From: Pseudomonas marginalis
GTDB taxonomy: Bacteria; Pseudomonadota; Gammaproteobacteria; Pseudomonadales; Pseudomonadaceae
DNA: 64,000 nucleotides
Direction of reading: 5' to 3'
NCBI RefSeq assembly: GCF_900105325.1
Contig: NZ_FNSU01000001.1
Location: 806,001 to 870,000, forward strand
Shown one piece after another: positions 29,515 through 38,003 of the stretch. Position 1 is the stretch's first letter. Each line of letters begins with the position of its first letter. The notes beneath the pieces are model-generated. The model did not search any database and was not told the DNA's origin. It saw only the letters and a program-made list of their open reading frames with translations. Both the position numbers and the translations under genes were made by a program.

Positions 29515-30081
29515 ATGAGCATCAAATCGGACAAGTGGATTCGCCGCATGGCGCAAGAGCACGGCATGATCGAACCGTTCGTCGAGCGTCAGATTCGTGG
29601 TGAAGGCGATGACCGCGTGATCTCGTACGGCGTTTCCAGCTACGGCTACGATGTGCGCTGCGCCGACGAGTTCAAGGTGTTCACCAACATCAACTCGGCG
29701 ATCGTGGATCCGAAGAACTTCGACGAAAAGAGCTTCGTCGATGTGAAAAGCGACGTGTGCATTATCCCGCCGAACTCCTTTGCCCTGGCACGCACCGTGG
29801 AATTCTTCCGTATTCCCCGCGACGTGCTGACCATCTGCCTGGGTAAAAGCACCTACGCGCGCTGCGGCATTATCGTCAACGTGACGCCACTTGAGCCTGA
29901 GTGGGAAGGCCACGTGACCCTGGAATTCTCCAACACCACCACCCTGCCGGCGAAAATCTACGCCAACGAAGGCGTGGCGCAGATGCTGTTCCTGCAGTCT
30001 GACGAGGCCTGTGAAGTGTCCTACAAAGACCGCGCCGGCAAGTACCAGGGCCAGCGCGGCGTCACCTTGCCACGCGCTTGA
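29515..30081 (+). CDS. dcd: dCTP deaminase
   Basis: Deaminates dCTP to dUTP, feeding thymidylate synthesis. The 188-residue trimeric dUTPase-fold protein starts MSIKSDKWIRRMAQEHGMI and has the signature LGKSTYARCGIIVNVTPLEPEWEGHVTLE, split here as GKSTYARCGI and TPLEPEWEGH (about 110-140), with the catalytic Glu in WEGH. SSYGYDVRCADEF near residue 45 binds nucleotide. It is monocistronic in this window, followed by a small unknown gene. Confidence 0.97.
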   Translation: MSIKSDKWIRRMAQEHGMIEPFVERQIRGEGDDRVISYGVSSYGYDVRCADEFKVFTNINSAIVDPKNFDEKSFVDVKSDVCIIPPNSFALARTVEFFRIPRDVLTICLGKSTYARCGIIVNVTPLEPEWEGHVTLEFSNTTTLPAKIYANEGVAQMLFLQSDEACEVSYKDRAGKYQGQRGVTLPRA

Positions 30082-30188
30082 TCGAAAGGTCCTACGCGTA
30101 AAGGGAATTAGTCCGCAGAAAGTGACTCTATTGGGTGTACTGCCTCGGTGCGTGCAAAACGCACCGAGCCACGCTTGAGGAGTGCCTT

Positions 30189-30389
30189 ATGAAGATTGAC
30201 CCGCGAATCAGCGCAGAACTTGCCCGGCTTGAACCCAACCAGATTGGCGTTCTGGCCTGGTCCCTGATGGCTGATCCCGCCTATGCAGGCGGCATCCCCG
30301 GCCAACCCGATGAAGATTGGCCACAGCAGCCCACCGAACCCGGTGAGCCGACCCTTCCGGACGAGCCGCCTCCCGCACCGGTCGCCTGA
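30189..30389 (+). CDS. small proline-rich hypothetical protein
   Basis: A 66-residue frame starting at ATG 30189 behind TGAGGAG, a good ribosome site. The N-terminal half (MKIDPRISAELARLEPNQIG) looks ordered. The C-terminal half is Pro/Glu/Asp rich, with repeated xEPxxP words (QPTEPGEPTLPDEPPPAP), and is likely disordered. No family is recognised. It ends 15 bases before the convergent pdeM stop. Function unknown; small size leaves some doubt. Confidence 0.6.
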   Translation: MKIDPRISAELARLEPNQIGVLAWSLMADPAYAGGIPGQPDEDWPQQPTEPGEPTLPDEPPPAPVA

Positions 30390-30404
30390 TACCCGCAAGG
30401 CCGG

Positions 30405-31055
30405 TCAGCGAACCTGCCACACCTGGTGATCGCCGATAACAAAGATTCGGCGGTCATTGTCCTGCTCCACCGTATGCCCCCCGGTAAACGCCCCAAACGC
30501 CGGCAGCAGGCTGACGCGCGTGCCGAACTGGAAACACGGCAGGAGCAGGCTCTGCCGGCCCTTGCCGCGCAAGCGATACACCGGGTGCACATGCCCCGCC
30601 AGCACATGGTGGCTGGCATGGGCGTGCGGTTCGTGTTGCAGGGCGAAAGGGCCCATCAGCAGTGGCTCCGGAACCACATCGATCCTCAAGTCAGCCGGTG
30701 GGTCGCCCGCGCGTTTATCGTGATTACCGCGAATCAAGGTCATCGACAGGTCGCAATGACGTGCTCGCCAGGCCCTCAAGGCGCTGAGGGTGCCGCTGGC
30801 GTGGGAGCCGGGCCCGTGGAGGAAGTCGCCGAGAAAGATCACCTGGGCGCACGGTACGACCGCCAACAGCCGATCCAGGCGCTGCAGGTTTTCGGTGGTG
30901 GTGCCTTGCGGTACCGGCTGGCCCAGGCTGCGATAGGCCGATGCCTTGCCAAAGTGTGCATCGGCGATCAGCAGGCACTGGCGCGCGGGCCAGTAGAGCG
31001 CCTTATCCGCCAACAGCCACAGCTCTTCGCTCTCCAGCGTCACTGAGCACACCAT
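30405..31055 (-). CDS. pdeM: ligase-associated DNA damage response phosphoesterase PdeM
   Basis: A calcineurin-like metallophosphoesterase (216 residues) of the four-gene ligase-associated repair set. Motifs in order: IADAHFGK (metal Asp/His), FLGDFLHG, IRGNHDKR and AGHVHPV, all intact, so an active dinuclear nuclease/phosphodiesterase is expected. Its start overlaps the helicase stop by one base (TGATG on the minus strand). The family is described as having DNA endonuclease/phosphodiesterase activity. Confidence 0.92.
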   Translation of the reverse strand: MVCSVTLESEELWLLADKALYWPARQCLLIADAHFGKASAYRSLGQPVPQGTTTENLQRLDRLLAVVPCAQVIFLGDFLHGPGSHASGTLSALRAWRARHCDLSMTLIRGNHDKRAGDPPADLRIDVVPEPLLMGPFALQHEPHAHASHHVLAGHVHPVYRLRGKGRQSLLLPCFQFGTRVSLLPAFGAFTGGHTVEQDNDRRIFVIGDHQVWQVR

Positions 31056-33535
31056 CAGCGTTTGCCGTTATCGGCGACTTTTTCCAAGTCCTTGACCATC
31101 CGCGCAATGCGCTCGGAGAGTTTTTCCGAACTCATGCTTTCGCGCATCCGTTCCACCAGCAGTGGGAAGGCCAGGGGCGTAGGACGTTCGATCATATGCA
31201 CGTCCAGTGTCAGCGCCGAGAGGCGAAGCAAGGTCTCTTCCAGCCGACGAATATCTAATTCATCACGCAGGACTTCTTCCCCCGCCTGGGCCAGCAACAG
31301 GTTTTGCGGGTCATATTGCTTGAACACTTCAAAGAACAACCCGCTGGATGCCTGCACCTGGCGCGTGCTTTTCGGCGCGCCGGGGTAACCGGCAAACACC
31401 AGTCCGGCGATACGCGCAATCTCGCGAAAGCGGCGCAGGGCGAGTTCCCCGGCGTTCAGGCTGGCTGCCACGTCTGCCAGCAACTGCTTCGGGCGCAGCA
31501 GCGCCCCATTCAGTAAGCGTGGCCAATCCACCTCGGTGGCGCTGAGCAACTCCAAGCCGTAATCGTTGACGGCAATCGAGAAGGTCACAGGCTGCTGCTG
31601 GCTGACCCGCCACGCCAGCAGACTCGCCAGTCCCAGGTGCACCTGGCGGCCGGCAAACGGGTAGAGGAACAGGTGCCAGCCCTCCCGCGATTTCAAGGCT
31701 TCGGCCAGCAAGTGCTCGCGCGTCGGCAGGCCGGACCAGCGCAACTGTGTCTGCAGCAGGGTTTGCACAGCCCGCATTTCCGGCCCCTCGTAGACCCCGT
31801 GCGCGGCCGCATCGAAGCGCTCCACCACGGCTTGGGCCAGCTCATTGGAAAGGGGCATGCGCCCGCCATTCCAGCGCGGTACTGCAGCTTTTTTGGCGCT
31901 GCTACGGCGCACATAGGCGGTCATGTTTTCCACCCGCACCAATTCCAGCAGGCGCCCGGCAAACAAGAAGCCATCACCCGGCTTGAGGCGTGCAATAAAG
32001 CCTTCTTCAACACTGCCCAGGTTCTTGCCACCGCCGCCCTTGCTCCAGAATTTCAGCTGGATGCTGGCGTCGCTGACAATGGTGCCCACGCTCATGCGAT
32101 GGCGACGCGCAAGCCGGGCATCGGGGACGCGCCAAATGCCGTGCGCGTCCGGCTCCACGCGGCGGTAATCCGGGTAAGCGGTCAGCGATAAGCCGCCATG
32201 CCGTACAAAGCCCAGGGCCCAGGCCCAATCGGCCTCGGTGAGGTCACGATAGGCCCAGGCGCCACGGACCTCCGCCAGCAGCGCCTGCGGCGTAAAGCCA
32301 CCGCCGAGGGCCATGCTCACCAAATGTTGTACGAGCACATCCAACGGCTTGTGGGGCGATTCGCGGGCTTCGATGCGCCGCGCTGCAATGGCGTCCTGGG
32401 CCGCAGCGGCTTCCACCAGTTCCAGGCTGTGGGTCGGCACCAGGGTCACCCGCGACGGCCGTCCGGGTGCATGGCCGGAGCGGCCGGCGCGTTGCATCAG
32501 GCGCGCCACGCCTTTGGCCGAGCCGATTTGCAGCACGCGCTCCACCGGCAAAAAATCCACCCCCAGGTCCAGGCTGGAGGTGCACACCACCGCCTTGAGC
32601 TGACCGTCTTTCAACGCCCGCTCCACCCAGTCGCGGGTCTCGCGGGACAGAGAACCATGGTGCAGGGCAATCACCCCGGCCCAATCCGGTCTGGCATCGA
32701 GCAATGCCTGATACCAGATTTCCGACTGCGCCCGCGTGTTGGTAAACACCAGGCAACTGCTGCTGGCGTCGACCTCGGCGACCACCTGCGGCAGCATCTT
32801 CAAGCCGATATGCCCGGCCCACGGAAACCGCTCGGCGATGGGCGGCAGCAAGGTGTCGACGTGCAACTGCTTGACCGTTTGTCCCTGCACATTAATCCCG
32901 TCCCCTTGTGGGATCAGCACTTCCAAGGCGTGGGACTGGTTACCGAGGGTGGCCGAAATGCCCCAGACCATCAGTTCAGGATGCCAGCGCCGCAGCCGCG
33001 CCAACGCCAGTTGCAACTGCACGCCGCGCTTGTTGCCGATCAGCTCATGCCATTCATCCACCACCACCATGCGCAGGTGCGCCAGGCTCGTTTCGCTGTC
33101 GGCGCGGGCGAGCATCAGGGTCAGGCTTTCCGGGGTGGTGACCAGCGCGGTGGGCTGGCGTCGGGTTTGCCGGGCACGCTCGCTGCTGCTGGTATCGCCG
33201 GTGCGCAGGCCGACGCTCCAGGGAATCTGCAAGGCCTCGAGCGGCGCTTCGAGGGCGCGTGCGGTGTCGGCGGCCAACGCGCGCATGGGCGTGATCCACA
33301 GCACGGTCAGTGGCTCAGCCGGCGGTTTGCGTTTACCGGTGGCGGGCGGGCGGGTGATCGCGAAACGATTGAGGGCGGCAAACCACAGGGCGTAGGTTTT
33401 GCCGGCGCCGGTGCTGGCATGCAGCAAGCCCGAGCGGCCGTCCTTGACCGCCGTCCATACGTCTTTCTGGAAGGCGAACGGCTTCCAGCCTTTGGCGGCA
33501 AACCACGTTTTGGCGAAGTCGAGGGGTTTTGCCAT
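31055..33535 (-). CDS. ligase-associated Lhr-type DEXH box DNA helicase
   Basis: An 826-residue superfamily 2 helicase of the Lhr-Core group, which moves 3' to 5' on single-stranded DNA in characterised relatives. Visible motifs: Q-like FAFQKDVW, Walker A STGAGKTYA (near residue 45), DEWHE (near 160), SATLG, LHHGSLSRETRDW and QRAGRSGHAPG, followed by the winged-helix and Lhr-core C-terminal domain. It has no clear ribosome site upstream, and a perfect hairpin lies 16 bases before its start. pdeM overlaps its stop. Confidence 0.94.
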   Translation of the reverse strand: MAKPLDFAKTWFAAKGWKPFAFQKDVWTAVKDGRSGLLHASTGAGKTYALWFAALNRFAITRPPATGKRKPPAEPLTVLWITPMRALAADTARALEAPLEALQIPWSVGLRTGDTSSSERARQTRRQPTALVTTPESLTLMLARADSETSLAHLRMVVVDEWHELIGNKRGVQLQLALARLRRWHPELMVWGISATLGNQSHALEVLIPQGDGINVQGQTVKQLHVDTLLPPIAERFPWAGHIGLKMLPQVVAEVDASSSCLVFTNTRAQSEIWYQALLDARPDWAGVIALHHGSLSRETRDWVERALKDGQLKAVVCTSSLDLGVDFLPVERVLQIGSAKGVARLMQRAGRSGHAPGRPSRVTLVPTHSLELVEAAAAQDAIAARRIEARESPHKPLDVLVQHLVSMALGGGFTPQALLAEVRGAWAYRDLTEADWAWALGFVRHGGLSLTAYPDYRRVEPDAHGIWRVPDARLARRHRMSVGTIVSDASIQLKFWSKGGGGKNLGSVEEGFIARLKPGDGFLFAGRLLELVRVENMTAYVRRSSAKKAAVPRWNGGRMPLSNELAQAVVERFDAAAHGVYEGPEMRAVQTLLQTQLRWSGLPTREHLLAEALKSREGWHLFLYPFAGRQVHLGLASLLAWRVSQQQPVTFSIAVNDYGLELLSATEVDWPRLLNGALLRPKQLLADVAASLNAGELALRRFREIARIAGLVFAGYPGAPKSTRQVQASSGLFFEVFKQYDPQNLLLAQAGEEVLRDELDIRRLEETLLRLSALTLDVHMIERPTPLAFPLLVERMRESMSSEKLSERIARMVKDLEKVADNGKR

Positions 33536-33550
33536 GGGGCGGCGAATGCT

Positions 33551-33579
33551 CTGGAGGGTCTATTTCACAGACCCTCCAG
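33551..33579 (-). other. perfect hairpin between aotP-like gene and the helicase gene
   Basis: CTGGAGGGTCT (33551-33561) and AGACCCTCCAG (33569-33579) are exact 11-base complements around ATTTCAC. On the transcribed minus strand no T-run follows, so it is not a standard terminator. It may protect the 3' end of the transporter mRNA or affect helicase translation. Confidence 0.6.
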
Positions 33580-33592
33580 GCGTTGCAAAGGT

Positions 33593-34357
33593 TTACTTCA
33601 AATTGCCGCTCAGGAACTGTTGCAGGCGCTCGCTCTTCGGATTGCCCAGCACATCCTCCGGCGCGCCTTGCTCTTCCACCAGGCCCTTGTGCAGGAACAG
33701 CACCTGGCTGGATACCTTGCGTGCAAAGCTCATTTCGTGGGTCACCATGATCATGGTGCGGCCTTCCTCGGCCAGGCCCTGGATGACCTTCAACACTTCA
33801 CCCACCAACTCCGGGTCGAGGGCCGAGGTGGGTTCGTCGAACAGCATCACTTCCGGCTCCATGGCCAGGGCGCGGGCGATGGCCACCCGTTGTTGCTGGC
33901 CACCGGACAGGAACGCCGGGTATTGGTCCGCTACCCGTGCCGGTAAACCCACCTTGTCCAGGTAGCGACGGGCGCGGTCTTCGGCGTCCTTTTTGCTGCA
34001 ACCCAGCACCCGGCGCGGGGCCATGGTGATGTTTTCCAGCACGCTCATATGGCTCCACAGGTTGAAATGCTGGAACACCATCGCCAGTCGTGTGCGCAGG
34101 CGTTGCAGTTCGGCATCGTCGGCCACGCGCATGCCGTGGCGGTCGCTGACCATGCGGATCGGCTGGCCGTCGAGGGTCATGGCGCCGTCGTTGGGGGTTT
34201 CCAGGAAGTTGATGCAACGCAAAAAGGTGCTTTTGCCCGAGCCGCTGGCGCCGATCAGGCTGATCACATCACCGGTCCTGGCCTTGAGCGAGACACCTTT
34301 GAGCACCTCATTGTCGCCATAGCTTTTATGCAGGCCTTCAACGGTCAATTTGTACAT
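33593..34357 (-). CDS. aotP: basic amino acid ABC transporter ATP-binding protein
   Basis: A 254-residue polar amino acid ATPase of the HisP/ArtP family. I start at MYKLTVEGLHKSYG (34357) because longer openings run into the preceding gene. Walker A GASGSGKST is near residue 38, the signature LSGGQQQRVAIARAL near 150, Walker B VMLFDEPTSALDPE near 172, and the switch His in VTHEM. It completes the transporter with the binding protein and two permeases. Unlike the aot operon as I know it, no argR follows. Confidence 0.88.
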   Translation of the reverse strand: MYKLTVEGLHKSYGDNEVLKGVSLKARTGDVISLIGASGSGKSTFLRCINFLETPNDGAMTLDGQPIRMVSDRHGMRVADDAELQRLRTRLAMVFQHFNLWSHMSVLENITMAPRRVLGCSKKDAEDRARRYLDKVGLPARVADQYPAFLSGGQQQRVAIARALAMEPEVMLFDEPTSALDPELVGEVLKVIQGLAEEGRTMIMVTHEMSFARKVSSQVLFLHKGLVEEQGAPEDVLGNPKSERLQQFLSGNLK

Positions 34358-34370
34358 GGGGCGTGCATCC

Positions 34371-35489
34371 TCAAGGCGAAAGTAGGTAGCCGCTGCGGTA
34401 GGCCTCGGTGCCTGCGACATGGCCGACGACCATCCCGGCAGTGGCCATGCGGCGCAGCGAACGGGCGTAAAGCAGGCCGGCCTTCTGGCAGTGCACGGGC
34501 GTTACGCGGTCGGTAATGGGGTCGATGATTTCGGCGATCAGTTGCCCGGCTTCCAGGTATTCACCGGGCAGGGCGCTGAACACCAGCAGGCCGCCCACCG
34601 GCGTTGCCACGGGTTCGACGCCCGCCAGCGGCGTGGCGGGGTAGGGCAGCTCGGGCAGCGGTGCGGCGTCGCCGGCAATCGCGCCGAAGTGAATCAGGTA
34701 GTCGATGATTGCCTGGCAGTCGAGGGCGGCCAACCCATGGTTGACGTCGCCCTGGCCACGCAGTTCGACGGTCACCGAAAAACTGCCCATGGGGATCGGG
34801 AAGCGCGCGCCAAAGCGTTGCTGCAACTGCCACCACACCAGGGTGAAACACTCATCGAAGGACTGCCCGCCGGAGTCGGTAGCCAGCAGGTTGGCCTCCG
34901 AGCCGATATAGCGTGCCAGCGGCTCCACCTGCGGCCAGGCTTCGGGCGTGGTGTACAGGTGCGCCACGGCTTCGAAGTCGCAATGCAGGTCCAGCACCAT
35001 GTCGGCATCGCAGGCCAGGCGTTGCAACACCAGGCGTTGGGAGTGCAACTGGGTCTCGGCGATTTGCACGGCCAGGGCAGCGCTCAAGGCGGCGCGGATC
35101 AGTTCGACGTTTTGTTGCGGGTTATCGCCGAGCGAGCCCTCGACCTGATCGCCGACGGTATCGCTGAGGTCGACAAACAGGCGATTGAAGTTCTGCCCGC
35201 TTTCCAACTCGTAGCGGCCCAGCGGGGTGTCCATTAACACCTGTTCCAGGCCTGCCGGATTGGCGATGGGCACCAGCACGATCTCGCTCAGTAACCGCCC
35301 GGCTGCCGCCAGCTCGGCCAGGCGCACTTTCAGGTGCCAGGCCACCAGCATGCCCGGCAGTTCATCGGCATGCAGCGATGACTGGATATAGACCTTGCCT
35401 TCGGCATGTTCGGGGCCGAAGTGGAAACTGTGAATCTGCCGCGCCGTGCCTGGCACCGGTGCGATCAGATCGTGTACCTGATGACGCAT
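34371..35489 (-). CDS. aotO: succinylglutamate desuccinylase/aspartoacylase-family protein (AotO-like)
   Basis: A 372-residue M14-fold zinc hydrolase. The zinc motif is in SSLHADELPGML (His and Glu), with a third ligand in VLDLHCDFEA and the C-terminal domain holding a barrel-sandwich-like fold. It sits between permease and ATPase genes, as the AotO member does in the Pseudomonas arginine/ornithine aotJQMOP operon. It may process an acylated or peptidyl form of the imported amino acid; this is inference. It is not AstE itself, which belongs to the ast operon. Confidence 0.82.
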   Translation of the reverse strand: MRHQVHDLIAPVPGTARQIHSFHFGPEHAEGKVYIQSSLHADELPGMLVAWHLKVRLAELAAAGRLLSEIVLVPIANPAGLEQVLMDTPLGRYELESGQNFNRLFVDLSDTVGDQVEGSLGDNPQQNVELIRAALSAALAVQIAETQLHSQRLVLQRLACDADMVLDLHCDFEAVAHLYTTPEAWPQVEPLARYIGSEANLLATDSGGQSFDECFTLVWWQLQQRFGARFPIPMGSFSVTVELRGQGDVNHGLAALDCQAIIDYLIHFGAIAGDAAPLPELPYPATPLAGVEPVATPVGGLLVFSALPGEYLEAGQLIAEIIDPITDRVTPVHCQKAGLLYARSLRRMATAGMVVGHVAGTEAYRSGYLLSP

Positions 35490-35498
35490 GAAGGCTCC

Positions 35499-36209
35499 TT
35501 AATGGCTTGGTCCGAGAAACGCCAGCCAGCGGCGCTCCGCCAGACGAAACAGACCGACCAGGGCGAAGGTCACGGTCAGGTAGATCAGCGCGGCGATACC
35601 GAATGATTGGAACGTCATGAACGTGGCCGAGTTGGCGTCCCGCGCCACCTTGAGGATGTCCGGGATCGTCGCGGTAAACGCTACCGTGGTCGAGTGCAGC
35701 ATCAAGATCACTTCGTTGCTGTAGTAGGGCAACGAGCGGCGCAACGCCGAGGGCATGATCACGTAGGCGTACAGCTTCCAGCCGCTTAAACCGTAGGCCT
35801 TGGCCGCCTCGACTTCGCCGTGGGCCATGCTGCGGATGGCCCCGGCGAAAATCTCCGTGGTGTAGGCGCAGGTGTTGAGGGCGAATGCCAGGATCGTGCA
35901 GTTCATGGCATCGCGAAAGAACGCATCCAGCAGCGGTTGTTCGCGTACGGCGGCGATGCTGTAGATGCCGGTATAGCAGATCAGCAACTGGATATAGAGC
36001 GGCGTGCCACGAAACAGGTAGGTGTAGAACTGCACCGGCCAGCGTACCAGCGGGTTGCGCGATACACGGGCGATGGACAGCGGGATCGACACCACAAAGC
36101 CGATGACCAGGGCGGCGCTGAGCAACCACAGGGTCATGGCCAGGCCGGTGATGTGCTGGCCGTCGCTATAGAGGAAGGGGCGCCAGTATTCCTGCAAGAG
36201 TTCGATCAT
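35499..36209 (-). CDS. aotM: amino acid ABC transporter permease (AotM/HisM-like)
   Basis: A 236-residue inner-membrane permease with about five helices. The EAA loop that docks with the ATPase is visible as EVEAAKAYGLSGWKLYAYVIMP. GTPLYIQLLICYTG is typical of the His/Glu/Gln permease family. It overlaps the other permease by four bases (ATGA), so the two are translated together and likely form a heterodimer. Confidence 0.88.
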   Translation of the reverse strand: MIELLQEYWRPFLYSDGQHITGLAMTLWLLSAALVIGFVVSIPLSIARVSRNPLVRWPVQFYTYLFRGTPLYIQLLICYTGIYSIAAVREQPLLDAFFRDAMNCTILAFALNTCAYTTEIFAGAIRSMAHGEVEAAKAYGLSGWKLYAYVIMPSALRRSLPYYSNEVILMLHSTTVAFTATIPDILKVARDANSATFMTFQSFGIAALIYLTVTFALVGLFRLAERRWLAFLGPSH

Positions 36210-36934
36210 CGCACCGCCTCCCGTGAGCCTGCGGAGTAGCGACGTTCAAGACGACGCAGGACGAAGTTGGACGCGCTGGTGATCAACAGGTAGATCAGCG
36301 CGGCGAGTACCAGGAAGTAGAACAGTTGGTAGGTGCTTTTGCCGGCATCCTGGGCGGCCTTGACCAGGTCCGCCAGGCCGATGATCGACACCAGGGCCGT
36401 GGCCTTGAGCATCACCATCCAGTTGTTGCCGATACCCGGCAGGGCAAAGCGCATCATCTGCGGGAAGGTCACGTAGCGAAAGCGTTGCCCGCGCTTGAGG
36501 CCATAGGCCGTGGCGGCTTCCAGCTGGCCACGGGGGACGGCGAGGATCGCGCCGCGAAACGTCTCGGTGAAATAAGCACCGTAGATAAAGCCCAGGGTGA
36601 TCACCCCGGCGCTGAATGGGTCGATCTCGATGTATTCCCATTCCATGAAGTCGGTCAGGCCGGTGAGCCAGGTTTGCAGGCTGTAGAAAATCAGCAGCAT
36701 CAGCACCAGGTCGGGTACACCGCGAATCAGGGTGGTGTAGAGCTGGGCGGGGATGCGCAGGAAGGGCAGGCTGGAAAGTTTGGCGCTGGCGCCGAGCAGG
36801 CCCAGCAATACGCTGACGACCAGGGACAGCACCGACAACTTGATGGTCATCCAGGTGCCTTGCAGCAACAACGGGCCGAAACCCTTCAGGCTGAGTGCGC
36901 TCAGCCCGAGGGTTTGCAACAGTTCTTCGAACAT
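36206..36934 (-). CDS. aotQ: amino acid ABC transporter permease (AotQ/HisQ-like)
   Basis: A 242-residue permease with the EAA loop QLEAATAYGLKRGQRFRYVTFPQ and the family segment TLIRGVPDLVLMLLIFY. It is the first permease after the binding protein gene, from which it is separated by a terminator-like hairpin that should lower its expression relative to the binding protein. It overlaps the next permease. Confidence 0.88.
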   Translation of the reverse strand: MFEELLQTLGLSALSLKGFGPLLLQGTWMTIKLSVLSLVVSVLLGLLGASAKLSSLPFLRIPAQLYTTLIRGVPDLVLMLLIFYSLQTWLTGLTDFMEWEYIEIDPFSAGVITLGFIYGAYFTETFRGAILAVPRGQLEAATAYGLKRGQRFRYVTFPQMMRFALPGIGNNWMVMLKATALVSIIGLADLVKAAQDAGKSTYQLFYFLVLAALIYLLITSASNFVLRRLERRYSAGSREAVR

Positions 36935-36954
36935 AAATCAGGACCTATGGCGAT

Positions 36955-36983
36955 AAAAAAGCGCCCCTTGAGAGAAGGGGCGC
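36955..36983 (-). terminator. attenuating terminator between binding-protein and permease genes
   Basis: GCGCCCCTT (36961-36969) pairs with AAGGGGCGC (36975-36983) and, on the minus strand, six T follow (A-run at 36955-36960). It lies after aotJ and before aotQ. Such a partial terminator explains the excess of binding protein over membrane parts typical of ABC importers. Confidence 0.8.
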
Positions 36984-36991
36984 CCCAGGCA

Positions 36992-37771
36992 TTATTTGCC
37001 GCTGTACAGGTTCAGATCGCCAAAGTGTTTCTTCTGGATGGTGGCGTAGGTGCCATCATCGTGTAACGCTTTGATACCTTTATCCAAAAGGGCCTTCAGT
37101 TCAGTGTTACCTTTTTTGATACCGATGGCGGTTTTCGATGGCAGCAATGGGTCATCGATGGCGGCGCTGACTTCATAGTCGGCACCGGCCGGGGACTTCA
37201 GGAAGCCCAGTTCGGCTTGCAGCATGTCCTGCACCGAAGCGTCGAGACGACCGGAAGTCAGGTCGGCATAAACCTGGTCCTGGTTGGCGTAGGCCTTGGT
37301 GGTTACACCGGCTTTATCCAATACGGCCTTGGCGTAGGCTTCCTGGATGGTGCCTTGCTCGTAGCCCACGGATTTGCCCTTGAGGGACTCTGGGGTCGAG
37401 TACCCCGCGCCTTTCTTGAACACCAGCGAGGTCGGGCCGGAGAACAGTTCGCTGGAGAAGTCGATGGCTTTCTCGCGCACCGGGGTCACGGTCATGGACG
37501 AAATCACTCCGTCGAACTTGTTGGCTTTGAGGCCTGGAATCATGCCGTCAAAGTCACTCTCGACCCACTTGCACTTCACTTTCAGTTCGGCGCAGATCGC
37601 ATTGCCCAGGTCGATATCGAAGCCTACCAGGCTGCCATCGGCCGCCTTGGATTCGAACGGCGCGTAGGACGGATCGACACCAAAACGCAGTTCCTTGTAT
37701 TCCTTGGCCAACGCGGTACCGGCGGCCATGCACAGAGCCAGTGCAGAAAGGGTCAGCAATGCTTTTTTCAT
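36992..37771 (-). CDS. aotJ: periplasmic lysine/arginine/ornithine-type binding protein
   Basis: A 259-residue solute-binding protein (SBP_bac_3 fold). The signal peptide ends at AGTALA (about residue 22). The mature protein begins KEYKELRFGVDPSYAPFESK, the family signature with GFDIDLGNAICAEL following; DGMIPGLKANKFDGVISSMTVT is the ligand-binding region. The sequence resembles LAO/AotJ proteins for arginine and ornithine; the exact ligand cannot be read from sequence. First gene of the transporter unit; a 232-base upstream gap holds its promoter. Confidence 0.88.
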   Translation of the reverse strand: MKKALLTLSALALCMAAGTALAKEYKELRFGVDPSYAPFESKAADGSLVGFDIDLGNAICAELKVKCKWVESDFDGMIPGLKANKFDGVISSMTVTPVREKAIDFSSELFSGPTSLVFKKGAGYSTPESLKGKSVGYEQGTIQEAYAKAVLDKAGVTTKAYANQDQVYADLTSGRLDASVQDMLQAELGFLKSPAGADYEVSAAIDDPLLPSKTAIGIKKGNTELKALLDKGIKALHDDGTYATIQKKHFGDLNLYSGK

Positions 37772-38003
37772 TATTTAATCCCTGGAAACCAAGATAAGCG
37801 CTTGTGGCGCGTTTTAGGACTGTTACTGAACGGTGTCAGACGGATCACGAGTAGCAATTTCTGCACCATAGTTCCGAATGAGCGTTTTAAAAGGTGGGAC
37901 AAGGGAGTCATGAGTGTAGGAGATGCCCGAAAATGGGCATTGAAAATCGAACGCACTATTTCGGAACATTTGGAGATCCATTGTGGAGGGGCGGTGTTCT
38001 GGG

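Noticed and set aside
33551..33579. Hairpin as intrinsic terminator of the transporter operon
   Set aside because: The stem is perfect but no T-run follows on the transcribed strand.
34371..35489. Identity as AstE, the ast-pathway succinylglutamate desuccinylase
   Set aside because: No other ast gene is nearby and its place between permease and ATPase fits the AotO-type protein.
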